Assembly (NCBI GenBank): GCA_942491345.1
Contig: CALOAN010000021.1
Span: 266,150 to 330,149, forward strand
Direction of reading: 5' to 3'
DNA from: JAHEEL01 sp942491345
Lineage (GTDB): Bacteria > Actinomycetota > Acidimicrobiia > Spongiisociales > UBA5794
DNA: 64,000 nucleotides
This document shows, one piece after another, positions 35,068 to 43,633 of the stretch. The notes under the pieces were generated by a model. That model searched no databases. It had not been told where the DNA came from and saw only the letters and a list, made by a program, of their open reading frames with translations. The position numbers and the translations under genes were made by a program. The stretch's first letter is position 1, and each line of letters opens with the position of its first letter.

Positions 35068-35655
35068 AAAGTGGGACGCGAGACTTGAGACACGAGACTT
35101 GAGACACGCGTCGGACCTCATGTTCGTGATCCGAGCTCCCAGGCCGCCCCCTCTGCGACCGGACTTGCGTCCGGCCGCGTCTCCCCCACTACGTGGTGGA
35201 GACAAAGGCCCGGGCCGCCCCCTCCCGCCCTCGCTGCGCTCGGGCACCCTGGCAGCGGGCCTCATCTGCGCGATTCTGGCTCCCAGGCCGCCCCCTCCCG
35301 CCCTCGCTGCGCTCGGGCATCCTGGCAGCGGGCCTCATCTGCGCGATTCTGGCCCAGGCGCCCCCCCCGCCCTCGCTGCGCTCGGGCATCCTGGCAGCGG
35401 GCCTCATCTGCGCGATTCTGGCTCCCAGGCCGCCCCCTCCCGCCCTCGCTGCGCTCGGGCACCCTGGCAGCGGGCCTCATCTGCGCGATTCTGGCTCCCA
35501 GGCCGCCCCCTCCCGCCCTCGCTGCGCTCGGGCACCCTCCCCCACCTTCGGTGGTGGAGGGGAGAAGCGGAGGGTTTTCGCCTCTCCCACGGAGTGGGGG
35601 AGGTGCGTCCGGCCAATTGCCCGGACGCGGAGGGGGCTCTGTCGAAAGAGCGGCT
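35068..35655. repeat. Composite repeat tract of family B elements and tandem array
   Basis: The 651-bp gap between aceE and metX is almost wholly repeat: a TTGAGACACGAGACTTGAGACACG direct repeat at about 35080-35108 (written here as two related 14-mers), a family B unit at 35120-35205, the 73-bp tandem array (35214-35535), and a terminal set of CTCCCCCAC/GTGGGGGAG hairpins ending CCAATTGCCCGGACGCGGAG. The last block recurs near 59.09 kb. Confidence 0.85.
35214..35535. repeat. 73-bp tandem repeat array, about 4.4 copies
   Basis: Units begin at about 35214, 35287, 35358, 35429 and 35502 with a 71-73-bp period. Each reads GCCGCCCCCTCCCGCCCTCG, CTGCGCTCGGGCACCCTGGC, AGCGGGCCTCATCTGCGCGA, TTCTGGCTCCCAG with few changes. 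The unit is the 5' half of family B, so the array appears to have grown by local duplication. There is no unique spacer, so it is not a CRISPR. Confidence 0.88.
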
Positions 35656-35656
35656 T

Positions 35657-36715
35657 CTACCCGCCTGCGCCTTCCCACGCGCCGACCGGGGTGCGGCCTC
35701 GTTTCCGCTGGAGCCAATCGACGATGAGGTCGTTGAGCGCATCGGTCTCAATGAGGAAAGCGTCGTGGCCCTGTGGCTTGTCGAGGACGGCGAACTCGGC
35801 ATTCCCCAGCGATCGCGCCAGCTCCGCCCCTTCATCGACGGGATACAGCACGTCGGACGAGATTCCGACAACCAGGGCAGATGTCTGCACGTGTCGCAGC
35901 ACGGCCTCGATCGGTCCTCGACCCCGCCCCAGGTCATAGCCGTCCATTGCGTCGAGCAGCGTCAGGTAGGTGTTCGCATCGAAACGCTCGACGAGTTTGG
36001 TTCCCTGATGCCGCAGGTAGGACTGGATGGCAAACCCTTCGCCGTCCTGCTCCACCCTCCCGAATCGCGTGGCGAAGTTCTCCGGGCTGCGATAGGTGCA
36101 CATTGCGATCATCCGGGCGGTGGCTAAGCCGTTGTCGGGGCCGCGACCCTTTCGGTAGCGTCCGCCGCGGAACCACGGGTCGTTCACAATGGCGTGCCGC
36201 TGTGCCTCGGAGAGACCCACCGCCCACGGTGACTGTGCCGCGCCGATTCCGATCGGGACGATCGCGTCGACGCGCTCCGGATACAAGAGCGCCCACTCGA
36301 GTGTCTGCATGGCGCCCATCGATCCACCGATCACAAGGCGGAGTCGCTCGACGCCGATGTGGTCGAGGAGTAGCGCTTGGAGCCGCACCATGTCGCGGAT
36401 CGACACGTCAGGGAAGTCCGGTCCGTACTGAGCGAGGCGACCTGCTTTCCGACTTGTCGGCCCTGTCGTGCCCGAGCACCCGCCGAGCACGTTGGCCGCG
36501 ACGATGTAGTCGTGAGACGGGTCGAAGACCCTGCCCGGCCCGAAGAGGCCATCCCACCAGTCATCGGCGTCGGCGGAACCGGTGAGCGCATGGCAGATCA
36601 ACGTCGCCTCGGCTTGAGGTTCTCCCCATGTTCGATAGGCGACCCTGACACCATCGAGTTCTCCCCCTGCTTCGAGAGGAAACACTCCGGGGAGGTCGAT
36701 GAATCCGGTCGTCAT
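35657..36715 (-). CDS. metX: Homoserine O-acetyltransferase
   Basis: 352-residue alpha/beta hydrolase-fold enzyme acetylating homoserine for methionine synthesis. Seen: LICHALTGSADADDWWDGLF, the VLGGCSGTTGPTS segment, the nucleophile elbow GGSMGAMQTLEWA, the catalytic Asp region SSDVLYPVDEGAE and GHDAFLIE with the catalytic His. Its start overlaps the metY stop in ATGA, so metY-metX is one translationally coupled unit under the Met-rich leader attenuator. Some family members use succinyl-CoA; acetyl is the default assignment. Confidence 0.95.
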   Translation of the reverse strand: MTTGFIDLPGVFPLEAGGELDGVRVAYRTWGEPQAEATLICHALTGSADADDWWDGLFGPGRVFDPSHDYIVAANVLGGCSGTTGPTSRKAGRLAQYGPDFPDVSIRDMVRLQALLLDHIGVERLRLVIGGSMGAMQTLEWALLYPERVDAIVPIGIGAAQSPWAVGLSEAQRHAIVNDPWFRGGRYRKGRGPDNGLATARMIAMCTYRSPENFATRFGRVEQDGEGFAIQSYLRHQGTKLVERFDANTYLTLLDAMDGYDLGRGRGPIEAVLRHVQTSALVVGISSDVLYPVDEGAELARSLGNAEFAVLDKPQGHDAFLIETDALNDLIVDWLQRKRGRTPVGAWEGAGG

Positions 36716-38028
36716 GCGGCTGCCTCCCCCAGTCCAGCTCGTGCGAAGGCGGTCTCGAAGTCCGCGATGATGTCGTCGATGTGCTCGATGCCCACCGACA
36801 CACGGATCAGGTCGTCGGTGACGCCTGCCGACTGCTGCTCTTCGGCGTCGAGCTGCTGGTGAGTCGTCGACGCCGGATGGATCACGAGGGTCTTCGCGTC
36901 GCCGACATTGGCGAGATGTGAGGCGAGTTCCACCGAGTTGATGAACCGTTCCGCCGCTTTGGCCCCGCCTCGAATGCCGAACGACAGCACGGAGCCGTAG
37001 CCGTTGGTGAGGAGCCGCTCAGCCGCCTCATGGTGCGGGTGGTTCTCGAGGCCGGGATAGTTGACCCACTCGACCGACGGCTGGCTCTGGAGCCACGTCG
37101 CCAGCTCCAGCGCGTTGTCCACATGGCGCTGAACTCGCAGGGACAACGTCTCGACACCCTGGAGCAGCAGGAACGCGTTGAACGGACTCAGGCAGGCACC
37201 GATGTCACGGAGACCTTCGACGCGTGCCCGAATCGCAAAGGCGATGTTCCCGAATGGCCCGTTGGGTCCGAAGGTCTCGGCGAACCGGAGGCCGTGGTAC
37301 CCGGGCGAAGGTTCTGTGAAGGTGGGGAACCGACCGTTCGACCAGTCGAAGTTGCCGGAATCGACGATGATGCCGCCGATCGAAGTGCCGTGGCCACCGA
37401 TCCACTTCGTTGCCGATGCGACAACGATGTCGGCACCGTGGTCGATCGGCCGGCAGAGGTAGCCGGCGGCTCCGAATGTGTTGTCGACCACGAGCGGCAC
37501 ACCGGCGTCGTGGGCAACTCTTGCGAGCTCGGGAAGGTCGGCGATGTTGAACCGGGGGTTTCCGATCGACTCGACGTATAGGGCTTTGGTGTTGTCGTCG
37601 ATGAGGGCTGCGAAGTCTTCGGGGTCGTCGCCTTCGACGAAGCGAACCTCGATGCCGAGCCGGTCGAAGGTCACCTTGAACTGGTTGTACGTGCCTCCGT
37701 AGAGGTAGGACGTGGAGACGATGTTGTCGCCCGCCTCCGCGAGTGTTGTCAGCGCCGTGAACTGCGCAGCCTGCCCGCTGGCGGTCGCGACGGCGGCAAC
37801 CCCACCCTCGAGCGCCGCGATCCTCTTCTCGAACACGTCGGTCGTCGGGTTCTGGATCCGCGTGTAGATGTTGCCGAATTCCTCCAGAGCGAAGAGCTTC
37901 GCTCCGTGCTCGGAGTTGTCGAACGTGTAGGACGTCGTCTGGTAGATCGGTACGGCCCGTGCGTTCGTGCCCGGTGCCGGTTCTTGTCCTGCGTGGACTT
38001 GCAGGGTCTCGTATCGGTAGTTGCTCAT
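36712..38028 (-). CDS. metY: O-acetylhomoserine sulfhydrylase
   Basis: 438-residue PLP enzyme of the Cys/Met metabolism family making homocysteine from O-acetylhomoserine and sulfide. It starts MSNYRYETLQVHAGQEPAPG, the classic MetY N-terminus. PLP motifs: TASGQAAQFTAL, VDNTFGAAGYLCRPIDHGAD and the Schiff-base lysine in SATKWIGGHG. Start at 38028 follows AGGGAGG; the upstream in-frame extension is leader RNA. First gene of metY-metX, about 50 nt downstream of the terminator of the Met-rich leader. Confidence 0.95.
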   Translation of the reverse strand: MSNYRYETLQVHAGQEPAPGTNARAVPIYQTTSYTFDNSEHGAKLFALEEFGNIYTRIQNPTTDVFEKRIAALEGGVAAVATASGQAAQFTALTTLAEAGDNIVSTSYLYGGTYNQFKVTFDRLGIEVRFVEGDDPEDFAALIDDNTKALYVESIGNPRFNIADLPELARVAHDAGVPLVVDNTFGAAGYLCRPIDHGADIVVASATKWIGGHGTSIGGIIVDSGNFDWSNGRFPTFTEPSPGYHGLRFAETFGPNGPFGNIAFAIRARVEGLRDIGACLSPFNAFLLLQGVETLSLRVQRHVDNALELATWLQSQPSVEWVNYPGLENHPHHEAAERLLTNGYGSVLSFGIRGGAKAAERFINSVELASHLANVGDAKTLVIHPASTTHQQLDAEEQQSAGVTDDLIRVSVGIEHIDDIIADFETAFARAGLGEAAA

Positions 38029-38076
38029 CGTTCCCTCCCTGGGGTTGGTAAAGGTGGCCGGTTGGGGAGGGTCGTC

Positions 38077-38119
38077 CAACAAAACGATCCGCCCCGTCGC
38101 CGGTGCGGATCCTTCGTTG
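38077..38119 (-). terminator. Attenuator hairpin in the metY leader
   Basis: On the minus strand CAACGAAG-GATCCGC pairs with GCGGATC-GTTTTGTTG: a perfect 7-bp GC-rich core plus an outer stem with one mismatch and one bulge, with a T-rich 3' arm. It lies between the Met-rich leader ORF and the metY ribosome site. CTGTCGC at 38143-38149 can pair with GCGACGG at 38094-38100 in the hairpin loop, a possible competing structure. Confidence 0.75.
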
Positions 38120-38138
38120 GTTCAGTTGATGGTCGGTG

Positions 38139-38207
38139 CTACGCGACAGCTCCACACGGCTTCATATGTGCCATGGGCATCATCATGGTGGTGCGTGCAG
38201 CGGTCAT
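38139..38207 (-). CDS. Met-rich leader peptide (22 aa) upstream of metY
   Basis: A 22-codon ORF opening MTAARTTMMMPMAHM and ending in TAG at 38139. Methionines are at codons 1, 8, 9, 10, 12 and 15, so five of the eight codons 8-15 are ATG. There is no ribosome site. A TTGACA-N18-TACCTT promoter ends 9 nt before the ATG, so translation is probably leaderless. It is followed by an intrinsic terminator and then metY-metX. The arrangement is that of a ribosome-stalling attenuator sensing charged Met-tRNA. Function inferred; no SAM riboswitch or T-box pattern was recognised. Confidence 0.75.
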   Translation of the reverse strand: MTAARTTMMMPMAHMKPCGAVA

Positions 38208-38216
38208 TGCGGAGGG

Positions 38217-38246
38217 AAGGTAGTGCCGGCATCGACCGCGTGTCAA
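38217..38246 (-). promoter_or_regulatory. Sigma-70-type promoter of the Met leader / metYX operon
   Basis: On the minus strand a perfect -35 TTGACA (38241-38246), an 18-bp spacer and -10 TACCTT (38217-38222). Transcription would start around 38207-38211, at or a few bases before the leader ATG at 38207. Confidence 0.7.
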
Positions 38247-38267
38247 GGGTTGTGGGTCTTGTGCGGC

Positions 38268-39017
38268 TCAGCGCCTGGCGGCGAGCTCGTTCACGACCGC
38301 CGCCGTTGCGTCGATGACTGCCCGCTGCTGTTCGTCGCGCGTAATCGTTGCCGGGTTGTCGCCGCGCTGATCGCCATACCAGCCGAAGTATGCGTGGTTT
38401 CCACCTTCGATCCCGACGAACGCAGTGCTCGAAGGGAGCCGGACCCGGGAATCGTCGATGTCGGCGACCGTGGTGAGTCCGTCGAGTGTGCCGAAGATGG
38501 ATGTGGTCACACCACCCCACGAAGACAGGTCAACGCCGTTCTCCGGATAGGAGCCCCAGAGCGCAAGGCCACCAATGGCTTCGGGGTTGTTTGAGGTGTA
38601 CCGAGCAGCCATGACACCCCCGAGCGAGTGTCCGGCAATGACCCAATTGGTGATTTCCGGATGGTCCTCGATGACGCCGTCGGCCCGGTTGCCGCCGAGG
38701 ATCGCGAAGCTGAGCGGCATCGGGACGATGGCGACGAACACCCCGCTGCTGGCCAGGGCATGGGCGGCCGGTGCGTACGAACGTGGCTCCACCAGAGCTC
38801 CGGGGTAGATGATGAGGCCGCTCGTTGTTCCCTCGACTGGAGTGAAGGTGATCGGCCGGCCGTCAACCACGGTGACGGTCTCGGTTGACTCCATCGCTGC
38901 GAGCGCCTCCGGCATCGGCCCCTTGGTCAGGATCGGCGGGACGATCAGGATCGCCGCCACGATGAGCGCCACCACCACGCCGAGGACGATGCCGGTGATC
39001 TTCAGCGATCGTCGCAT
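38268..39017 (-). CDS. Membrane-anchored alpha/beta hydrolase
   Basis: 249 residues from the ATG at 39017 (GGAGGATTCACC upstream). An N-terminal hydrophobic helix (about residues 8-30, ITGIVLGVVVALIVAAILIV) anchors it; the catalytic domain lies outside. Nucleophile elbow AGHSLGGVMAARY, an acidic DG segment (GTLDGLTT) and GGNHAYFGWYGDQRGD with the likely catalytic His. It resembles dienelactone-hydrolase/lipase-like proteins of the alpha/beta family; the substrate is unknown. The longer ORF reaching 39152 has no start support. Confidence 0.82.
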   Translation of the reverse strand: MRRSLKITGIVLGVVVALIVAAILIVPPILTKGPMPEALAAMESTETVTVVDGRPITFTPVEGTTSGLIIYPGALVEPRSYAPAAHALASSGVFVAIVPMPLSFAILGGNRADGVIEDHPEITNWVIAGHSLGGVMAARYTSNNPEAIGGLALWGSYPENGVDLSSWGGVTTSIFGTLDGLTTVADIDDSRVRLPSSTAFVGIEGGNHAYFGWYGDQRGDNPATITRDEQQRAVIDATAAVVNELAARR

Positions 39018-39099
39018 GGTGAATCCTCCTCCGCGTCGGCCAGTCGATGAGACGGCTCCCATTCTGGCGCATCTCGCACACCGGTCGATCGGGTCATCG

Positions 39100-40438
39100 T
39101 CAAGTCTTGGCGGCCTCGAACCTTCGGAGGGTGATCTCTCGCGCCTCGGCATGGTCGATCATCGGGTAGGGGTAGTCCTCGCCGAGGGTGATACCTGCTG
39201 CGGCGGTCTCGAGCGGACGTTCCCACGGGGCATGGATCCCAGGTCCGTCGAGTGACGCCAATTCCGGGACGTACCTCCGGATGTATGCACCATCCGGATC
39301 AAACCGGCGGCTCTGGGCGACCGGATTCATGATGCGAAAGTAGGGGGCCGCGTCGGCGCCGGTGCCCGCCACCCATTGCCAGTTCCCGACGTTCTGCGAC
39401 GTGTCGGCGTCGATCAGGAGGCGCCGGAAGTGGCGTTCGCCGATCCTCCAGTCGATGCCGAGATCCTTGACCAGGAACGAGGCCGTGACCATGCGCACAC
39501 GCCCGTGCATCCATCCTTCGGCCACGGAGCTGCCGCATGCCGGCGTCGACCATCGGATAGCCGGTCCTCCCGTCCTTCCACGCACGGACCGCTTCGCCGT
39601 CGTCTTCCCACACGATCGAAGCGAGATCGTCACGGAAGGAGTGGTCGACCGAGTGTGGAGCGTGGAAGAGGACCTGAGCGTAGAAGTCGCGCCAAGCGAG
39701 CTGGCGCACAAACGCCTGCCGACCGTCGGTCGCCGTACCCACGTGTTCGGCGACGGTGCGAGCCGCGACCGTCCCGAACTTCAAATCGGCCGAGAGGTGA
39801 GAGGTCCGGTCGAGGTCCGGCCGATTGCGGTCCGCCTCGTAGCCGTCGACGACCTCGAGGAATCGCTCCAGCCGCTCGCGTGCGCCGACCTCGCCCGGGG
39901 CCGCGACCGGTGATTCCACGGGAGGGAGTTCGATACCACCGTGTGCGATGATCGTGGCCTGGCCTGCCTGTGGCCACGGTTCGACCGGTGTCTTGCTCCA
40001 GGAGCGGTAGTACGGGGTGAACACCCGGTACGGCGTGCCGCCGCCCGTCATCACCGTTTCCGGTGCTCGTACAACGTTGCCGTCGTACGTTTCGATTGGC
40101 GGTCCAGTTCCTGCGGCGACATCGGCGTCACGCCGTTGGGAGAACGGCGTGTAGTCGCGATTCCAGTACACCGCGTCATGCCGGCGGGCGACGGCGGGGA
40201 CCACCAGTTCCGGGTCGCCGGTCTCCACCGTGAGGCTGCCGCCCAGGCGCCGGAGTTCCGCGTCGAGCGCGTGGAGATGGGCGAACAGCAGATCTCGCCG
40301 AAGATCGCCTGCGGTGGCGAGCAGGCGCCGGTCGAGGACGAACAGTGCCGCCACTTCATCGTGGTCGAGAGTTGCGGCAGCCCACGCCGGATTGTCCGCA
40401 AGGCGGAGATCCCGCCGGAACCAGACCAGCGAACTCAC
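39100..40438 (-). CDS. phr: Deoxyribodipyrimidine photolyase, reading frame broken near 39528
   Basis: Class I photolyase/cryptochrome family, repairing cyclobutane dimers with FAD and light. It starts with a GTG at 40438 (VSSLVWFRRDLRLADN) overlapping the upstream gene stop (GTGA). The N-terminal antenna domain and DRTSHLSADLKFGTVAARTV are intact. At GMRQL the frame breaks: one extra C in CTCC (39527-39530) pushes the rest out of frame. Removing it gives QLVAEGWMHGRVRMVTASFL, continuing through NWQWVAGTGADAAPYFRIMN to a normal C-terminus at 39100. Either a sequencing error or a recent pseudogene. It is in an operon with the SDR/DUF2867-type gene and belongs to the proposed light regulon. Confidence 0.85.
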
Positions 40439-41919
40439 TCGAGGCCGTCTTCGACCACCGGAGCCGCAGAAGATATGCGGTCCCTGAGTTCGGCCGTCGC
40501 AGCAATCCGGCGGGCCATGTTCCCAAAGATGAACGCATGGAAGGGGAGGAGTGCATACCAGTAGAGGCGACCGCTGAGTCCCCGCGGCCGGAAATAGGCG
40601 TTCTGGTGAAGCACGGTGACGTCGCCGCTGCGCTCTGTGCTCCATTCCAGCCACGCATCGCCCGGAAGCCGCATCTCAGCAGAGAGTTGGAGCCAGCGGC
40701 CTGGTTCGACGGCGGTGACGCGCCAGAAGTCGACGGTGTCCTCGAGGCGGACGTCTTCCGGATGGCGGCGTCCACGCCGGAGCCCGACGCCGCCCATGAC
40801 GATATCGAGGATCCCCCGCAGCCTCCACGCCCAATCGAAGCCGTGGTAGCCGACGTCTCCGCCAATCCGTGCGAACGACCAGAACACATCCGCGGGGTCT
40901 GCTGTTGTTGTTGCGGTCTGGTGATCCACGAACAAGCTTCCACCGCTCCAGGATGGGTCTCCTTCGAATCGTTGGGCTGGGCCCGTTGTTGCATCCGACC
41001 ACCGGGTGTCGACGCTGAGATCTGTGCTGTGCTCGAGGGCCCGTTCAATGGCCGTGTCGAGCGGAGTCGGCCCGATGCCGAATTGGACGTGTGCCGCGTC
41101 GCGCGAACGACGACCTCGTTCTTGAGCGAGTCGACCAGGGGCCGGGCAACTCCAACGGGGAGCGGGGTCACGAGTCCGATCCAGAGTGACGAAAGGCGCG
41201 GGGTGAGCACGGGAACCGGAACGACGAATCGGACGCGGAAGCCCCGCCACCCGCGCATACGCTTGCATCATGTCGAGGTAAGAGAGCACCTCGGGCCCGC
41301 CGATCTCGTACACCGTGTGACCTGGGGTTGTCTCGTTGAGACATGCAATCAGGTAGAGGAGTACGTCGCGAATGGCGATCGGCTGGCATCTGGTCTGGAC
41401 CCACGACGGGGTGACCATGGCCGGCAGCACCTCGGTGAGGTAGCGGAGCATCTCGAACGAAACGGATCCGGATCCGATGATCACCGCCGCACGTAGTTCA
41501 GTGACGGGAACCGGTCCTGAAGCGAGGGCTCGGCCAACTTCGTGCCGGCTGCCGAGATGTGTGGAAAGGCGGTCGTCCTCGTCACCAAGCCCTCCGAGGT
41601 AGACGATGCGTTCCACACCGGATTCCGCTGCCGCTTCGGCGAAGTTGGTTGCGGCGATCCGGTCTGTGTCCCGGAAGCTGTCGGCGCTGCCCATCGAATG
41701 GATGAGGTAGTAGGCGACATCGCATCCGGCGAGAGCATCGACCAGAGTGTCGGGCTGGAGGACGTCTGCCGTCACCGCTTCAACATCGTCGCTCCACGAG
41801 CGACCGGCGAGCTTCGCCGGGTTGCGAACTGGACAGACAACTTCGTGTCCCTCGGCAAGCAGCCGCGGGACAAGCCTGCCTCCGATGTATCCGGTTGCGC
41901 CCGTGACGGCGATTCTCAT
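40435..41919 (-). CDS. NAD(P)-binding SDR / DUF2867-type protein, with two compensating frameshifts
   Basis: 494-codon frame. N-terminal Rossmann domain MRIAVTGATGYIGGRLVPRL and a C-terminal DUF2867-like domain (DVFWSFARIGGDVGYHGFDW ... YWYALLPFHAFIFGNMARRI). Between about 41095 and 41235 the open frame encodes an implausible Arg/Pro-rich stretch, while the neighbouring frame encodes FVVPVPVLTPRLSSLWIGLV and ARPLVDSLKNEVVVR, the expected family sequence. One apparent base insertion (about 41227-41235) and one deletion (about 41095-41108) cancel out. It overlaps phr by 4 nt; DUF2867 proteins are regular photolyase neighbours. The exact reaction is unknown. Confidence 0.82.
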   Translation of the reverse strand: MRIAVTGATGYIGGRLVPRLLAEGHEVVCPVRNPAKLAGRSWSDDVEAVTADVLQPDTLVDALAGCDVAYYLIHSMGSADSFRDTDRIAATNFAEAAAESGVERIVYLGGLGDEDDRLSTHLGSRHEVGRALASGPVPVTELRAAVIIGSGSVSFEMLRYLTEVLPAMVTPSWVQTRCQPIAIRDVLLYLIACLNETTPGHTVYEIGGPEVLSYLDMMQAYARVAGLPRPIRRSGSRAHPAPFVTLDRTRDPAPRWSCPAPGRLAQERGRRSRDAAHVQFGIGPTPLDTAIERALEHSTDLSVDTRWSDATTGPAQRFEGDPSWSGGSLFVDHQTATTTADPADVFWSFARIGGDVGYHGFDWAWRLRGILDIVMGGVGLRRGRRHPEDVRLEDTVDFWRVTAVEPGRWLQLSAEMRLPGDAWLEWSTERSGDVTVLHQNAYFRPRGLSGRLYWYALLPFHAFIFGNMARRIAATAELRDRISSAAPVVEDGLE

Positions 41920-41999
41920 GGTGGCCTCTCTTCCGACGGTACTACGAAGCTACGGCACCCGTTGGATCGGCGTGGCACGTCGACGCGTCGTGAGGAAAG

Positions 42000-42011
42000 T
42001 TAACACTAAAT
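42000..42011. promoter_or_regulatory. Shared AT-rich operator-like motif, site 1
   Basis: TTAACACTAAAT lies in the divergent region between the SDR-phr operon (-) and the DUF4397-sortase genes (+). It matches the sites at 52643, 52771 and 59271 (consensus TTANNACTAAAY-like). It stands out in GC-rich surroundings. Likely a regulator site or part of a special promoter. Confidence 0.6.
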
Positions 42012-42073
42012 CTCATCCAGTCGACGTGGCGGTTCCGTACATAGGACAGTCAACCCCAAAAAGGAGGGGCAGA

Positions 42074-42865
42074 ATGAAGAAGCTCATTGCGGTATTCGCC
42101 GCAACCCTTATGACTCTGGCGATTGCAGCACCCGCAATGGCTCAGAGTGAAACACGTATCCACCTGATTCACGGAATCCCGGATACTCCCGTTGATGTGA
42201 TCGTAGATGGAGAAGCGGTGTTCACCGACTTCAACTTCGGCGATACACAAGATCTGTCGTCACTCGCTGGCGCAACGTTGGTCGGCCTCCAGGTCGTCGT
42301 CGCCGGCACCGACACTGTTGCGATTGACGCTGGTGATGTCGATCTTCCTGCTTCGGGCAACTACTCGATCATCGCGAACCTTGACGCTTCGGGCACCCCG
42401 ACGCTGACGGTGTTCGAGAATGACACTTCTGCGATCGACGCCGGTAACGGCCGCCTGCAGGTTCGTCACACCGCTGCCGCTCCGGCCGTGGACGTGAAGG
42501 CCGACGGCGCGGTTGCGTTCAGCAACCTCAGCAACCCGAACGAGGCGAAGGCTGACCTTCCCGCCGCTACCTATAGCGTCGAGGTGGTCCCCACCGGAGC
42601 CGATGAGCCGGTTGTGATTGGCCCAGCCGACATCGCCCTTCCTGACGGCACGTCGCTGATCGTCTACGCAGTTGGTTCGCTCGATGACGAGACGCTGACC
42701 GTGTTGACCGAGTCGATCACCGGTCTTGGCGCCGCTCCTGCGGCCGTCGAAACCGGGAACAGCCCTGTTGAAAGCGGCATCTCGATGACCGCTGTCGCCG
42801 GCATGCTGGTGATCGCAACCGTTGCAGTTGGCGGAGGTCTCACCCTCGCCCGCCGCTCGAGCTGA
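42074..42865 (+). CDS. Secreted DUF4397 surface protein
   Basis: 263 residues from the ATG at 42074, after AAGGAGGGG. Signal peptide MKKLIAVFAATLMTLAIAAP with cleavage after AMA. Two DUF4397 repeats follow (TRIHLIHGIPDTPVDVIVDG; LQVRHTAAAPAVDVKADG), then a linker, a C-terminal hydrophobic helix and an RRSS tail. That end looks like a cell-wall sorting signal without a clear LPXTG. The next gene is a sortase, a recurrent pairing for this family. Upstream lies motif site 1, so it may be light-controlled with phr. Confidence 0.9.
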   Translation: MKKLIAVFAATLMTLAIAAPAMAQSETRIHLIHGIPDTPVDVIVDGEAVFTDFNFGDTQDLSSLAGATLVGLQVVVAGTDTVAIDAGDVDLPASGNYSIIANLDASGTPTLTVFENDTSAIDAGNGRLQVRHTAAAPAVDVKADGAVAFSNLSNPNEAKADLPAATYSVEVVPTGADEPVVIGPADIALPDGTSLIVYAVGSLDDETLTVLTESITGLGAAPAAVETGNSPVESGISMTAVAGMLVIATVAVGGGLTLARRSS

Positions 42866-42887
42866 CGACAAAACGACGAACGAAGGA

Positions 42888-42922
42888 GAATGGGGGCGGG
42901 ACACAGCGTCCCGCCCCCATTC
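42888..42922. terminator. 15-bp stem-loop between DUF4397 and sortase genes
   Basis: GAATGGGGGCGGGAC and GTCCCGCCCCCATTC form a perfect 15-bp stem with an ACAGC loop. No T-tract follows on the plus strand. It may be a terminator or a partial one that lowers sortase expression relative to its neighbour. Confidence 0.72.
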
Positions 42923-42934
42923 GAATGTGAAACC

Positions 42935-43633
42935 ATGAAACTCCCAGCCGCCATCGTTCTCCTGCTCCTTGCCCTGGTTGGCGCCGCCTGTAGTTCGGCT
43001 TCCGCCGACCCAGTCGGCGAGGCCCCCGCAACCACAACCACTATCGCCTCACCCGTCACTACAACGACGGTGGCGCCTGAAGAGGAACAATCGCCCGCCA
43101 CCTCGACCCGCTCGACGTCCACACTCGCCGATGCGGTGGTGCCGCTGGAGTCGGCCCTCTACGACCCGGCGGAACATGCGGACGACCGTCCGATCCCGAC
43201 CTCCATTTCGATCGAAGGCATCGGTGTTGCCGGAGCGCCCGTGATCGATGTGGGTGTCGAAGAGAACGGCGACATGGAGATCCCCGGCGCCGACAGCGTC
43301 GGCTGGTACCGCTTCAACCCAACACCCGGCGAGCCCGGGTCCTCCGTCCTTGCGGCACACATCTCGTACAACGGCGAACCCGGCGTCTTTCGATACCTCG
43401 ACGACGTCGAAATCGGCGAACGTGTTGTGGTGACGTTCGACGACGGCACATCGACTGAGTTTGAGATCATCGAGCTTGCGCAATATGACAAGCAGGAGCT
43501 TCCGGACGATCGAGTCTTTGCGAAAGACGGTGACCCGGTCCTCACGTTGATCACGTGTGGAGGCGACTTCAATCGTTCGCTGCGCAGTTACGAAGACAAC
43601 GTCGTGGCCTACGCTGTACCCGTCGCCGGCTAG
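42935..43633 (+). CDS. Class F-like sortase
   Basis: 232 residues. A hydrophobic N-terminus MKLPAAIVLLLLALVGAACS gives a lipoprotein-like anchor (GAAC), then a Thr/Pro-rich linker to about residue 75. The sortase barrel follows: ADSVGWYRFNPTPGEPGSSV, then LAAHISYNGEPG (catalytic His) and LTLITCGGDFNRSLRSYEDN (catalytic Cys and Arg). Extracytoplasmic transpeptidase joining surface proteins to the wall. It follows the DUF4397 protein, a probable substrate, although that protein lacks a standard LPXTG. Start at 42935; the ORF extension upstream runs through the hairpin. Confidence 0.9.
   Translation: MKLPAAIVLLLLALVGAACSSASADPVGEAPATTTTIASPVTTTTVAPEEEQSPATSTRSTSTLADAVVPLESALYDPAEHADDRPIPTSISIEGIGVAGAPVIDVGVEENGDMEIPGADSVGWYRFNPTPGEPGSSVLAAHISYNGEPGVFRYLDDVEIGERVVVTFDDGTSTEFEIIELAQYDKQELPDDRVFAKDGDPVLTLITCGGDFNRSLRSYEDNVVAYAVPVAG

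Noticed and set aside
35214..35535. CRISPR array
   Set aside because: Units are contiguous 71-73-bp repeats with no unique spacers, and no cas genes are present.
34961..36127. Plus-strand ORF through the repeat tract with SLRSGTLAAGLICAI-type repeats
   Set aside because: The repetitive peptide only reflects translation of the 73-bp non-coding tandem array and antisense metX.
41095..41235. A novel Arg/Pro-rich insertion domain in the SDR/DUF2867-type protein
   Set aside because: The neighbouring frame encodes the expected conserved family sequence, so the stretch is a product of two opposite frameshifts.
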